Assembly: GCA_029721435.1 (NCBI GenBank)
Contig: CM056574.1
Coordinates: 70,351,501 to 70,415,500 of the forward strand
Reading direction: 5' to 3'
Source of the DNA: Gymnothorax reevesii
Lineage: Eukaryota; Chordata; Actinopteri; Anguilliformes; Muraenidae
Length of the DNA: 64,000 bases
Part shown: positions 23,013 to 33,954 of the stretch, piece after piece
How positions within the stretch are numbered: the stretch's first letter is position 1
How the letters are laid out: each line of letters starts with the position of its first letter
Notes under the pieces: model-generated
Seen by the model: only the letters and a program-made list of their open reading frames with translations
Database searches by the model: none
What the model was told of the DNA's origin: nothing
Translations under genes and position numbers: made by a program

Positions 23013-23441
23013 CTGTGGAGAGGAGGCAACCGGATGACATCACAGTGACATTAAAAGAACACACTGCAAAGGCAACCAACAGCAAGTAGCACCATTTCAA
23101 CGGGGGGTAAAAAACAATGTCCTTATAAGAAGTAAATTAAAGCGGGAGCACGCAGGAGAAAGAAAGGCTGAATTTGGCTCCATGCCTGCCCTCTCTAATA
23201 ATAAATGTCAGCACACATGCTGCTGTTGCTGGACTAAGTAATTTAAGTGCAGAGACATTTCCCCAAATGTGGTATTGATTCCTACTAAAGAGCTAATGGC
23301 CCGAACAATCACATTAAGCACAGCATGGACAGGACAGAGTGATGCATTAGAAACTCACTTTCCCTCTTTACGTTCAACCTTTTAACTGCATTTGGTCTTC
23401 TGCTCTCAAAAAAAAACAAGTATTTGCCACTAACGTGTCTT

Positions 23442-23696
23442 TGTCCCCCGCCACAAAGTGTGAAATCGTGTCAAAATGAGCAATCTCTCGGTGTGACCTT
23501 GAGTGACGCGAAGGTCACCAAAATCGACTGGCGCCGGGGTATCTCCCTAATACATGTTGACATGAAATTTGAAGAAAATCCGTCAATTCGTTCTTGAGAT
23601 ATCTTGCTGACAAGGATTCGGGACAGATGGACGGACGGAAGGACGGTCGTGAATACAAAGTCCCGCCGCTTCGCGTGTTCCGCGCGGCGGGGGACA
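23442..23696 (+). mobile_element. Hairpin-ended short element (GTCCCCCGCC type)
   Basis: Starts GTCCCCCGCC at 23443. The 3' end is a long hairpin (CCCGCCGC ... GCGGCGGGGGAC) finishing at 23695, preceded by GATGGACGGACGGAAGGACGG. About 255 bp with no coding sequence. Its organisation is the same as 18356-19311 but with a single core and no tandem units. It lies in the 870-bp intron between two host exons. Confidence 0.65.
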
Positions 23697-23883
23697 AAAA
23701 AAACTGCATTATGATTTCAACACTTTAATTTATAAAGGCAGCAACAGTGCATACTGATAAGGGCATTTTGGTAAAAACAGAGCAAAGAAAAAAAATTTTT
23801 TTTCATTAATTTTCGACAATCACAGTCCATTCTGAAAAATTTAGATGATAAAGACATTAGTTGAGCAGAGGACAGCTTCTCAC

Positions 23884-23973
23884 ATTTGCCCATGTGCTTC
23901 AGCTTGTCTCGGAATAAGGCATCATCTGAGGCCACAGCGCAGGCTTCCACTGATGCAGCAGCGATTGCCTCCC
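23884..23973 (-). CDS. CUEDC1: CUEDC1-like exon with the ALFRDKLKHMGK motif
   Basis: The acceptor (TTCTGTGTTTTTAAAG) ends at 23974. The exon is 90 bp in phase 1-1 and encodes GEAIAAASVEACAVASDDAL and then FRDKLKHMGK. Its final T pairs with CT of the next exon. The donor is GTGAGA at 23883-23878. DDALFRDKLKHMGK directly before STRKKLFE is the key match to CUEDC1. The length is a multiple of three, so skipping would keep the frame. The alanine-rich first half looks less constrained. Confidence 0.9.
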
Positions 23974-23998
23974 CTTTAAAAACACAGAAAGACTGTGA

Positions 23999-24720
23999 AC
24001 CACACACAGACACACAAACATCTACACACTCACATACTCACCAACATAGACGTGTACACAGACACATGCGCACACATAGATGAACAAAAACGCACAGATA
24101 CACACGCACGTACACACACTCAAACTCTCATTGACGCTCTCATTCACACATGCAGATACACAAATACTCAAAAACATAAAGACACACAAACACACACAAT
24201 ACACTCAGAACACGCATACATGTTAACTCATAAACACATCACACACACACTCACAAACACCTGTGAATACACTCAAAAACACACACACACACACACACAC
24301 ACACTCACTATCACACATACATAAGCACAGACACAAACTAAGACACCTGCTTACAAATACAAACACAAACACGCACAGGCATGCACATGCCCATATCCAT
24401 TCATAAACACACACAGACACACAAATGTACTCGCTTGCACTGATACGCACGCACTCATACACACAGCCATACACACATACACATACACCAAACCTGAAAG
24501 CACACACGCACGCACAATTGCACACAGACTCAGGCACACACACACACACAGACCCACCCATACAAGTGCACCCCCAAAACAGATTCAAACATGGACACAC
24601 GGACACACACACGATACGCCAGCAAACACACGTACACTACAGATGCATAAATACATATTCAGGGACACAAGCACAAATCTGTACAGAGACTCACAGGCAT
24701 GAGAATACACAAACCACCTG
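23999..24720. repeat. CA-rich low-complexity tract
   Basis: About 700 bp of CACA, CACGCA, CATACA and similar words, with one pure (CA)n run near 24280-24302. On the transcribed minus strand this is GU-rich. A shorter tract of the same kind lies at 24995-25165. The long Thr/His-rich frames here are artefacts of composition. Confidence 0.95.
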
Positions 24721-25203
24721 AAGGCTCAGCTCGAAATCAGGTATCAGGGCTCATAAACCTTCAATGTAGTCATACGTGCAAACACTCAAGATATTCACAC
24801 GTCAGATGTTCTCGTAGAATACGCCATCAGACAAGGAGCTCACTGCCAGCTCTAACAGACCTCCCTCTGCTGGACCCAGGGAGTACTGAACATTTAACAG
24901 GGTCAGCATAAGATAGTACAGTCTGTTCTGATTCATGACCTGGACTTGCAAAACTGGTGAAACAGGGCAGAGAACCATGGGCACATTTCAAAAAAATGTA
25001 TATTCACAAACACACACAAGCGCACCGCACAAACACAAACGCGTGCAGACTTGCCCAGACGCCTTCGCAAACACGTATGCACACTCATTCGCACCTCCAC
25101 AAATTCACACAATCACACGCACACAGCCGCACACAATCACACGCTTATAAACAAACTGAGACTAACACACAGAAGTGGATTTGCAGTCGAGTACAGGTTT
25201 GTA

Positions 25204-25443
25204 ATGAGTAGCTACCTGTAGCTGTACTGCTGTTGTATGAGGAAACGAAATTACAGTAGCTACCTTCAGCTGAACTGCTGTCATATGAGGCTACATACTA
25301 ACAGTAGCCACTTGCAGCTGTACTGCTCTCATAAAAGAGTACATACCAACAGCAGCTACCTGCAGCCGTACTGCTCTTATATGTGGGTACACACCAACAG
25401 TAGCTACTAGCAGCTGTACTGCACTGAGAGGATACACACAAAG
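25204..25443 (-). repeat. 48-bp tandem repeat, five units, distal part
   Basis: On the plus strand the units read like GTAGCTACCTGCAGCTGTACTG followed by CTCTCATATGAGG and ACATACTAACA, 48 bp each (for example 25255-25302). The array continues at 26194-26273 beyond an inserted element. On the transcribed strand each unit carries a sequence like GCTGCAGGTAGCTAC, matching the splice donor of exon 26251-26325. Confidence 0.85.
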
Positions 25444-26193
25444 GGCGCTTTCACACTAGGTATGACTGTTCCGTACCGGGCCGTAGTATGATTGTCTCCC
25501 CTCCCCTCGCTGGTCAGCGTTCACACTAGGAAAGTTGTTCTGTACCCAAGTACACTTATGTTTGTCAAAATTCCAATACAGCAGGTGGCAGTATGCACCT
25601 AAGTGGTTTTAAATAGGGAAATAAACACAAAGGAGAAGCAAACCTTTGCTTGATGGTGCTGTAGGTGGTGTAATAGGTTGTGATTCAATGACGGTCGGCT
25701 AACTCGTTGATTTTTGGCCAATTATTCTGTCCACTGTCTCATACCACAGAAATATATCTTTTTCATCACATTGAGCTGCCAGACTTCGGCACCGCCTCCC
25801 ACATGGAGATATCGCCACTGCATTTTCTTTAGTTTGTCATGCCACTATTCTACTGTTCTGTGATAAACACGCAAATGTAGTTAATCACAAATGATTCGAT
25901 AAATACTGCCTCTGCAGTATCTAGTTGTGATTGTATGTTTTCATCTGCCCAAATTTCGACAAGCATTCAGTTTCTTCGGTTGTTAGAACAAGAGTTGAGA
26001 AGTAAAGGTGTCACAGACCAGTCCACCTCTGTGTTGAAGTATGGTTGCTTTCACATTTGGAATGAGCGCGGACGAACCGTGCCCACGACCACCTCTTCCA
26101 AGCAGACTTGTGCTCACACTTACCAAATGAACAAGACTGGGGTCAAGTGTACTCTGATCCATGCCCAAATCCCGAGTGTGAAAGCACTCAAAT
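25444..26193. mobile_element. Non-autonomous DNA transposon with GCTTTCACACT ends
   Basis: The left end is GGGCGCTTTCACACTAGG near 25444-25461. The right end is CCGAGTGTGAAAGCACTC near 26171-26190. The two are inverted copies with a few mismatches. The insertion splits the 48-bp tandem array. Inside, the phrase TTCACACTAGG recurs near 25510. The interior frames (for example 25935-26195) show no transposase. The terminal style is that of hAT-type fish elements, but no clean 8-bp duplication could be assigned. Confidence 0.65.
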
Positions 26194-26273
26194 AGCAGCT
26201 ACCTGCAGCTATACTGCTCTCCAATGAGGTTACTCACTTACAGTAGTTACCTGCAAGTGCACTGCTTTCATTG
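26194..26273 (-). repeat. 48-bp tandem repeat, proximal part overlapping a host exon and its splice donor
   Basis: A full unit at 26194-26241 is followed by a partial unit from 26242 (GTAGTTACCTGCAAGTGCACTGCTTTCAT) to about 26273. The partial unit covers the last 20 or so bases of host exon 26251-26325 and its donor GTAACTAC. The array therefore begins inside the exon. Confidence 0.8.
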
Positions 26274-26325
26274 CTGGAGGATGATTGGTTGGACTTGGAT
26301 TTTTTCGACTCGTATTTGAGTCGGT
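26251..26325 (-). CDS. CUEDC1: CUEDC1-like 75-bp exon (RLKYESKKSKS)
   Basis: The acceptor (TTTTCTGTATTTCAG) ends at 26326. The first two bases complete an aspartate codon. The exon then encodes RLKYESKKSKSNQSSSSNES and SALA, and ends with G before GTAACTACTG. The phase is 1-1, so exon loss is frame-neutral. The RDRLKYESKKSKS region is a known CUEDC1 feature. The serine-rich end is encoded partly by the 48-bp repeat unit. A GT-rich tract (CA-rich in the transcript) lies 85-365 bases upstream of the acceptor. Confidence 0.9.
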
Positions 26326-26409
26326 CTGAAATACAGAAAAAAGGACATTAGATTAAGTTGCAAGGGACCGGGCAGCGACCACTCAGCTTACACCAAAATC
26401 ACATCATCT

Positions 26410-26690
26410 GTGAGTGTTCATGAGTGTGTGCCCTCGTGTGTGAGAAGAACACTCTGCTGCAGTGCGTGTGTGTGACTACGTTTGTGCGTGTGCGCTCGTG
26501 TGTGTTTAACACCCACTAGTGTAGTGAGGAATGGTCTACCGCGGTGTGTGTGTGTGTGTGTGTGCGTTTGTGCATGTGAATATCTTTCTCTCTGGGGCAG
26601 TACATAATTATCTGGCTGTGTGAGTGCAGAAATGTGTCCATGAGTGTGTGAGCGCTTTATGGCATAGTTCTCGCCAGGCCATACCAATGT
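26410..26690. repeat. GT-rich low-complexity tract
   Basis: GTGTGTGTGCGT-type words throughout, with a pure (GT)n run near 26545-26563. In the host transcript it is CA-rich and sits just upstream of the 75-bp exon. Confidence 0.95.
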
Positions 26691-27283
26691 ACCGGACTGG
26701 TACGCTGACGAACGCAGAAGTCGCATGCAGGTAGGGTAGAAAAATAAGACGCTACCACTGATCTTTAAATAAGAACTGGATAGCTGATGACGTCATAATT
26801 TTGAAGTAACCGTACCGCAATATTAGTATGCGCAACTATAATCTCTCAGAACATTACTCACATTGAACACGTTGCAGCCAACGATATAATTCATTGAGAA
26901 GATATCTTTTCACAGACACGCAAGAGGCAGTATTTTATGTTTCCTCCTCAGATCAACCTGATTGCACAAAAAATGCCTCAAGGACTACAGATTTAACTAC
27001 AGTAGTCAGCAGTTGTACGTGCCTTTAACATTTTCAATGGACGATATCAGCATTTAACAGTACGACCAATGAGTGTGTTCCACAGGAAATCTATACTGAT
27101 TTTTCTACATCTCGCCTGAGTGGGACAGTGATACAACGAAATTGAAGTCCAAAGTCATTGAGACTGAAGAAGACGAGACGTCAATCCTGCACGTATTATT
27201 ATCATTATTCTGTGTGGGGGGGAAATAACTTCATGAAAAAATAAATTAGCCGTAAGCTCACATCTTGTGAACCGATGCCTTTA

Positions 27284-28870
27284 CAAAACCCAAAGCCAGT
27301 GAAGTTGGCACGTTGTGTAAATCGTAAATAAAAACAGAATACAATGATTTGCAAATCCTTTTCAACCTATATTCAATTTAATACACCGCAAAGACAAGTT
27401 ACTTAATGTTCGAACAGGTAAACTTTGTAATTTTTTTCAAATATTAGCTCATTTGGAATTTTATGCCTGCAACGTGTTTCAAAAAAGCTGGCACAAGTGG
27501 CAAAAAAGACAGAGAGTTGAGGAATGCTCATCAAACACTTATTTGGAACATCCCACAGGTGAACGGGCTAATTGGGAACAGGTGGGTGCCATGACTGGGT
27601 ATAAAAGCAGCTTCCCTGAAATGCTCAGTCATTCACAAACAAGGATGGGGCAAGGTGAACAAATGCGTGAGCTGATTGTCGAACAGTTTAAAAACAACAT
27701 TCCTCAACGAGCTTTTGCAAGAAATTTAGGGATTTCATCATCTATGGTCAGTAATATCGTCAAAAGGTTCAGAGAATCTGGAGAAATTACAGCACGTAAC
27801 CGACAAGGCCGAAAACCAACATTGAATGCCCGTGACCTTCGATCCCTCAGGCGGAACTGCATCAAAAACCGACATCAGTGTGTAAAGGACATCACTACAT
27901 GAGCTCAGGAACACTTCAGAAAACCACAGTCAATAACTACAGTTCGTCGCTACATCTGCAAGTGCAAGTTAAAACTCTACAATGCAAAGCGAAAGCCATT
28001 TATCAACAGCACCCAGAAACGCCGCCGGCTTCACTGGACCCAAGCTCATCTAAGATGGTCTGATGAAAAGTGGAAAAGTGTTCTGTGGTCTGACGAGTCC
28101 ACATTTCAAATTGTTTTTGGAAACTGTGGACGTCGCGTCCTCCGGACCAAAGAGGAAAAGAACCATCCGGGCTGTTATAGGCGCAAAGTTCAAAAGACAG
28201 CATCTGTGATGGTATGGGGGTGTATTAGTGCCCAAGGCATGGGCAACTTACACATATGTGAAGGCACCATTAATGCTGAAAGGTACATACAGGAGCAACA
28301 TATGTTGCCATCCAAGCAACGTCTTTTTCATGGACGCCCCTGCTTATTTCAGCAAGACAATGCCAAGCCACATTCTGCACGTGTTACAACAGCATGGCTC
28401 CATAGTAAAAGAGTGCGGGTACTAGACTGGCCTGCCTGCAGTCCAGACCTGTCTCCCTTTGAAAATGTGAGGCGCATTATGAAGCGTAAAATACGACAAC
28501 GGAGACCCCTGACTGTTGAACAACTTAAGCTGTACATCAAGCAAGAATGGGAAAGAGTTCCACCTGAAAAGTTTCAGAAATTGGACTCCTCAGTTCCCAA
28601 ACGTTTGCTGAGTGTCGTTAAAAGGAAAGACGATGTAACACAGTGGTAAAAAGGCCCCTGTGCCAACTTTTTTGCAATGTGTTGCTGCCTTCAAATTCTA
28701 AGTTAATGATTACTTGCAAAAAAAAATAAAGTTTCTCAGTTTGAACATTAAACATCTTGTCTTTGCAGTGTATTCAATTGAATATAAGTTGAAAAGGATT
28801 TGCAAATCATTGTATTCTGTTTTTATCTACGATTTACATAACGTGACAACTTCACTGGTTTTGGGTTTTG
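27284..28870 (+). mobile_element. Tc1/mariner element, nearly complete
   Basis: The ends CAAAACCCAAAGCCAGTGAA at 27284 and its near-complement ending at 28870 are each flanked by TA (27282-27283, 28871-28872). The inverted repeats are long: related sequence extends through TTTGCAAATCCTTTTCAACC and beyond, at least 120 bp. Length is 1587 bp. The transposase is on the plus strand with a single nonsense codon, making this the best-preserved Tc1 gene in the window. It lies in the intron between host exons 37050-37215 and 26251-26325, antisense to the gene. Confidence 0.95.
27645..28649 (+). pseudogene. Tc1 transposase with one internal stop
   Basis: The ATG at 27645 (MGQGEQMRELIVEQ) is chosen because the leader before it is non-coding and the protein then has the usual length, 335 codons counting stops. 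In order: first helix-turn-helix (ARNLGISSSMVSNIVKRFRE), linker with ARNRQGRKP, second DNA-binding unit, catalytic SDESTF, QQDNAKPH, and SPDLSPFENV. The triad is complete. TGA at 27900-27902 interrupts an otherwise open frame; an ancestral CGA would fit. The tryptophan usually found after the EN of the third motif is arginine here. Confidence 0.92.
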
Positions 28871-29561
28871 TATTTTAGAAAACCTGGGTGTGAGACTAAG
28901 TCGCGCATAACGCGTATGTAACTCCCAACGGATGTCTTGTATTGAGTTTTCTCTTGCGCCGTCTACACTCAGTAGCTGCCATGAAGCTAGGCTAATTTTC
29001 CTCTGAAGCGATAGTGGGTTCGCTGAAGAGAACGCAATGTAAACTTATCAAGGTCGCTAAATCAGCGTTTGCATGAGAAGTGAAGTCAGTTGTGCGTTGT
29101 GGAACTGCCTGCCATTCATTGACGAGTGTGAATCACATTATCTAGAGCCATTTAAGTAGCGCTAATGTTACATCCTCATTGATAACCTGGCAGAATTAAA
29201 TTTGTCCGTCAACGGTAATTGAGTGTCAGCAGAACATTAGCCTTTTTTCGTGCTGGCATAAATTTGCCTTGATGAACACCTGGTTTTGTTGTCTAGTTAG
29301 TCTGGTCAAATATTATAGACAGCGTTAGACAGCAGTTTTACTGGATTATCTGATTTATGCCGTGTGACACTGATTGATCTGGTTAACTCCAGTTCGCTAA
29401 TCTAGGTAGCTTTAGGCTAACCTGATGGATCACGTTAGCGAACATTCATTTGAATTGTTCCAATAATAAACGTTAGCTGGGCTTACATTGACACATTATC
29501 TGCCGTTAAGGTAGATCGCCAGAGGCTAATAATAAGCAATATATTCGTTGAAATTAATTTA
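28871..29561. other. Intron sequence between two Tc1 elements, no gene seen
   Basis: No open frame, splice-matched exon or repeat family recognised. Confidence 0.4.
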
Positions 29562-31177
29562 CAGTATGTCACAAAAGTGAGTACACCCTTCACATTTCGA
29601 CTATCAATTTAGTATATCTTTTTAAGGGACCACGTTACAGAAATGAAAACTGAATATATTCTAGAGTAGTCATTGCACAATATGTGTAGCAGTGTAGATT
29701 TATTGCACTGTCCACATAACTGAACAAACAGTCACTATTTCCAAAATGGGCGCCAACAAAAGTGAGTACACCTCACCGTCAACATGCCAAATTGTGTCCA
29801 TAGTGTCAATATTTAGTGTGACCGCCATTGTTGTCCAGCACTGCCTTGATTCTCCGAGGCATGAATATACCAGAGCTGCGCAGGTTGTTGCTGGGATCCT
29901 CCACTCCTCCATGACAACATCACGGAGCTGGTGGATGTTGGACACCTGCTGTTCCTCCACCTTCCTATTGAGGATGCCCCACCGGTGCTCAATGGGATTC
30001 AGGTCTGGAGACATACTTGGCCACACCATCACCTTCAGCTTCTTCAGGAAGGCAGTTGTCATTTTGGAGGTGTGTTTCGGGTCATTATTATGTTGAAAAA
30101 CAGCCGTGCAGCCCAGTTTCTGAAGGGAGGGCATCATGTTCTGCTTCAGAATCTCACAGTACATGTTGGATCCATTATTCCATTAATGAAGTGCAGCTCC
30201 CCAGGACCAGAAGCACTTAAGCAGCCACAGACCGTGATGCTGCCGCCACCATGTTTGACTGTAGGCAGTACATACTTGTTTTGATACTTCTCACCAGGGC
30301 GCCGCCACACATGCTGGACACCATCTGAGCCGAACGAGTTTATCTTGGTCCCGTCAGACCACAGAACAAGGTTCTAGTAGTTCATGTTCTTGGACTGGTT
30401 GTCTTCAACAAACTGTTTTCGGGCTTTCTTGTGGGCTAGCTTCAGAAGAGGCTTCCATCTTGGCCGACGGCCATGCAGACCAACTTTGTGCAGAGCATGG
30501 CGTATGGTCTGAGGACTGACAGGCTGTTCTCCCACTGCTACAACCTTGTTAGCAATGCTGCCAGCACTCCTGCGTCTGTTTTCTGAAGCCAACTTGTGCA
30601 CCTGACGCAGAGCACGAGGACTCAACCTCTTCGGTTGACCCTGACGAGGCCTGTTCCGAGCAGAACTCGTCTTGGAAAACCACTGGATAACCTTGGCCAC
30701 CGTGCTGTAGCTCAGTTTCATGGTTTCACAGATCATCTTGTTGCTAAGACCATCTTTATGGAGAGCAACAATTCTCTTTTTCACATCCTCAGAGAGTTCT
30801 TTCCCATGAGGTGCCATATTGACCATCCAGTGACCAGAATGAGAGCATTGCACCCAAAGCACCATAATTTAACCCCTTCAACATGTTACACAACCTCATA
30901 TGGCCCAAGTATGAACATGATGAATAAGTCGCGTTTCATTGCTTGGATGACCATTATCAACTGGGGTGTTTACTCACTTTTGTTGCCATCCATTTTGGAA
31001 ATAGTGACTGTTTGTTGAGGTATTTAGACAATGCAGTAAATCTTCTCTGCTACACATATTGTACAATGACTACTCTAGAATGTATAGAAGTTTCACTTCT
31101 GTAGCATTGTCCCTTGAAAAGATATCATAAATTAATTGTCAAAATGTGAGGGGTGTACTCACTTTTGTGAGATACTG
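29562..31177 (-). mobile_element. Tc1/mariner element, third family
   Basis: The ends CAGTATGTCACAAAAGTGAG at 29562 and CTCACTTTTGTGAGATACTG ending at 31177 are each flanked by TA (29560-29561, 31178-31179). The inverted repeats extend about 140 bp (TAAGGGACCACGTTACAG versus CATTGTCCCTTGAAAAG and so on). Length is 1616 bp. The transposase remnant is on the minus strand. Confidence 0.95.
29700..30817 (-). pseudogene. Tc1-family transposase remnant
   Basis: The likely ATG is at 30815-30817 (MAPHGKELSEDVKKRIVALH). The frame keeps the helix-turn-helix NKMICETMKLSYSTVAKVIQ and the linker RPRQGQPKRLSPRAL, then stops at TAG 30374-30376. Beyond it LVLWSDGTKINSF shows the first aspartate, with the following glutamate changed to glycine. 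The frame shifts again near 30160. The C-terminal piece keeps HNNDPKHTSKM and SPDLNPIEHRWG. The tail then runs into the inverted repeat. Not functional. Confidence 0.9.
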
Positions 31178-31640
31178 TATGTGTATTCGTCTTCACTACA
31201 GCCAGTGCATTGTCTCACCAAATCCCCAAAAAATGTTGCTCCGCATTGCAAGGCTACACATCAGCGCTTCTCTGCCATAGAATACTATATAATGGTTGGT
31301 TACTACCGGGCATAGTAAAATGGCTGCTCGACCACTTCCGCTTGCTTCACCCTCCCAACGCAGCTCTCTATCACGTCAGCAATACAGTTATTCTATATAG
31401 ATCAGAGGCCGCTATGCAAAAATTGCTGCCCGTACGTTACTGGTAACCAACAGTATCTGTATCAGCAACAACACGGATGGCTTCAGACTGTACCGATTGA
31501 CCCAGTTGTATCGATAATCTGAAGATTGGCCCGTATAGCCGCCGCTCTCGCAAGTAGCCTAACTGAAAAGGCATAGCGCATTAGGCTCAGTTTTTTTTTT
31601 TTGGCACATTAGGCTCAGCACCAGTTAGCGCGCTAACATT
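31178..31640. other. Intron sequence, no gene seen
   Basis: Unrecognised sequence with a short T-run near 31591; no open frame with support. Confidence 0.4.
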
Positions 31641-32138
31641 GCCAGCAGCCATACCACTATTCGATCAGCTTCAGCTGCGTGGCTGAAGCTAAGCAGGTGT
31701 GGGCTTGGCCAGTACTTGGATGGGAGACCACTGAGGAAAACCAGGTTGCTGCTGGAAGAGGTGTTGGTGGGCCAGTAGGTGGCGATCTTCCCTCTGGCGG
31801 GATAATCCCCAATGCCCCAGTGCAGTGACGGGGACACTGAACTGAAGGAGACGCCGTCTTTCGGATGAGACGTTAAACCGAGGTCCTGACTCACAGTGGT
31901 CATTAAAGATCCTATGACACTCTTCGATAAGAGTAGGGGGTTCCCCGGAGTCATAGCTAAAGTCCCAACCTGGCTCTTGCAATCTGCCGCCTAATCATCC
32001 CCTGATCTAATTGGCTGTGCAATTCCTCTGTCCCTCCCCACCTCTTTCCCCAGGGCTCCCTTGAAAAAGAGATTTCAATCTCAATGGGACTTCCCTGGTT
32101 AAATAAGGGTAAAATAAAATAAATAAAAATAAATAAAC
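31641..32138 (+). mobile_element. 5S-rRNA-derived SINE
   Basis: The 5' part (31641 to about 31765) follows 5S rRNA: GCCATACCAC at 31649, GAAGCTAAGCAGG at 31685, AGTACTTGGATGGGAGACC at 31711. These are the internal RNA polymerase III promoter boxes. After the 5S-like head comes a body (GGAGACGCCGTCTTTCGGATG, GTCCTGACTC, TTAAAGATCC). The tail is TTCAATCTCAATGGGACTTC and CCTGGTTAAATAAGGGT, ending in an AAATA-rich run. This is the SINE3-type structure described from fish. Several 5S positions are changed, so it is not a 5S gene. Confidence 0.9.
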
Positions 32139-32211
32139 ATCCAATCACGGACGCTTGGCTGATTCGTCCACCTCCTGGGACTAGTTCCCAAAATGAAACT
32201 AGAGCCGCGAA

Positions 32212-32703
32212 TGTCTTATGGCCCCAATTTGTAATGACATTTACGACAGTAAAGGATGACAGAACAAAAATTTAAAACTTAAACACATTTAATCAAACAA
32301 ACACTTTAAACTTATCTACTATCTACTCTACTTACCAAGATTCATTACATACAGGAAAAAAAATATTCACAGTCCCTTTGGTTGGGTTGCTTGGTGATGT
32401 TCCGGGTGAGGAAAATGCTCCAACACAGGAAAAAATCCACTAAAAGCTTCACAGGCCTTGAAAAGAGTGACAGGTCTGGTCAAATGTATCCTTCTCCTTG
32501 CAATTTCTCCTACTTCTTTACTGTCTCAATTTTCCTAATTATATACTCTTTCGCAGACCCCTCCCACCTTTTAGACTTTTTTTTTTTTTAATTCTCTGGG
32601 ACTTGTCTCAGACATGCCCAAGACATGCCCAAACGTAGCTCCAGTCTGGGCTTAACATAAGAAAGGTCAATACTGACATCTAGTGGCTTCTATTCGCATT
32701 ACA
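32212..32703 (-). mobile_element. Solo LTR related to the Gypsy-class element at 57317-63210
   Basis: The minus strand aligns along its length with the 482-bp LTRs at 57317 and 62728. It shares TGTAATG(C/T)GAATA at the start, GTCTGCGAAAGAGTATATAA, GAGACAGTAAAG, GACCAGACCTGTCA, TTTTTCCTGTGTT and CAAATTGGGGCCATAA at the end. It carries many substitutions and indels, so it is an older or different subfamily. No internal sequence and no clear target duplication are attached. Confidence 0.85.
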
Positions 32704-33954
32704 GTCTCGACATCAGAAAGTTCGGAAGACGATGATTCAATCCTCAGAGTAGAGCGTAGAAGCAAGCGAAAGTCATCAGCGACGGGCGATCTCCCTTGAG
32801 CCGGTGAATATAGCCAGGTAGAATTAGAATTAGCTCTAGGAAATGTCTATTTAACTGTCCAATGGATCCCGATCCTTTCAGCCACTTTGCAGTCTCATCC
32901 GTTTAACCTGCGCAATTGGCATAATTTAAAATAATCTTGGAAATTAGGGAGCCATTTCAAAGTTGAACTTGCTGCCAAATCAGTACGTGCAGACCTCTAT
33001 AATGTGTGTTTAGCGACCTTACCATGACATAGCTTGCAAACTGTTTACCGTTCGCTAATAGTTCTTGCTCGTTTGAATGCATGGTGGAAGTAAGTTGTGT
33101 CTCTTACGCCTAAATACTTTGAATCGTCTCCCCCTGCAGTTGCTGGGAAGGAAATACAGCGGGTCCACTGTGTATTAACAGAGGGCTCGGCTCCAAGCAA
33201 TAGTAATTTCAACTGACAGTAAAACTGTCTCCAATCCTGTTTCCCCTATGAATGGGAGAGCTTTGTTATCGCTAATGTTATGGCAGGTTTCGCCCACTGT
33301 CCCCCAGGGAATCACAAGCTAGTGAAATATTAAAAAAAAAAAAAAAAAAAAAATCAGCAGTAACTAGCCTTAGGTGTTGGTTCATGATACCTGTGAATAT
33401 CGTTTCGAGTTTATGAAGAACATTTACCAAATTAATATTCAATGAGAAGTTAGAGTTGATCAGCATGGGAAAACCTACACCAGACCTTGATTTGATGCAA
33501 AAAACCAAGGCTTTTGAGAGGCATTGCAACACCAGCAATTATGCGCGATACCCGTGGATGAAGGAGGAAAATCTGTATTGCTGGGATTGGGTCCTGGGCC
33601 AAAACTGGACTCTCAGAGCGGGTGAAAAAGGCAGTTAAAGGATCATGAAATTGTAAGGTATTTAAATAGGGCGCGGTGCTAAGTTATTTTTGCCGTCTCT
33701 GCCAGTGTTTTGTGTATGTTATAAAATTTATTTGGGAAAAAAATGATACGGCATTACAGTGCCAAGATGGTTAAATAGACTAACCAGTAATGCAGCACAA
33801 TGCTTTTACCCAAATTAAAAAGGAAAAGGAATGAAACCATTAGCCTCTGAAATAATTTTTGTGACCTCACGGATGCGCAAGAGCACTGCGTTAATTATTC
33901 ATTAATTAGATCCTCCTGACTCCTTCAGCGTGCAATACTTCTTATTTACAAACA
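32704..33954. other. Intron sequence, no gene seen
   Basis: Contains a poly-A run at about 33330-33353 and no recognised repeat. The short frames at 33278-33538 (minus) and 33456-33638 (plus) have no motif. Confidence 0.35.

Noticed and set aside
23995..24721. Long Thr/His-rich and Cys/Val-rich open frames on both strands.
   Set aside because: They follow from CA/GT-rich composition and have no protein-like features.
31641..31765. Functional 5S rRNA gene.
   Set aside because: Several conserved 5S positions differ, and the sequence continues into a SINE body and an AT-rich tail without a 5S terminator.
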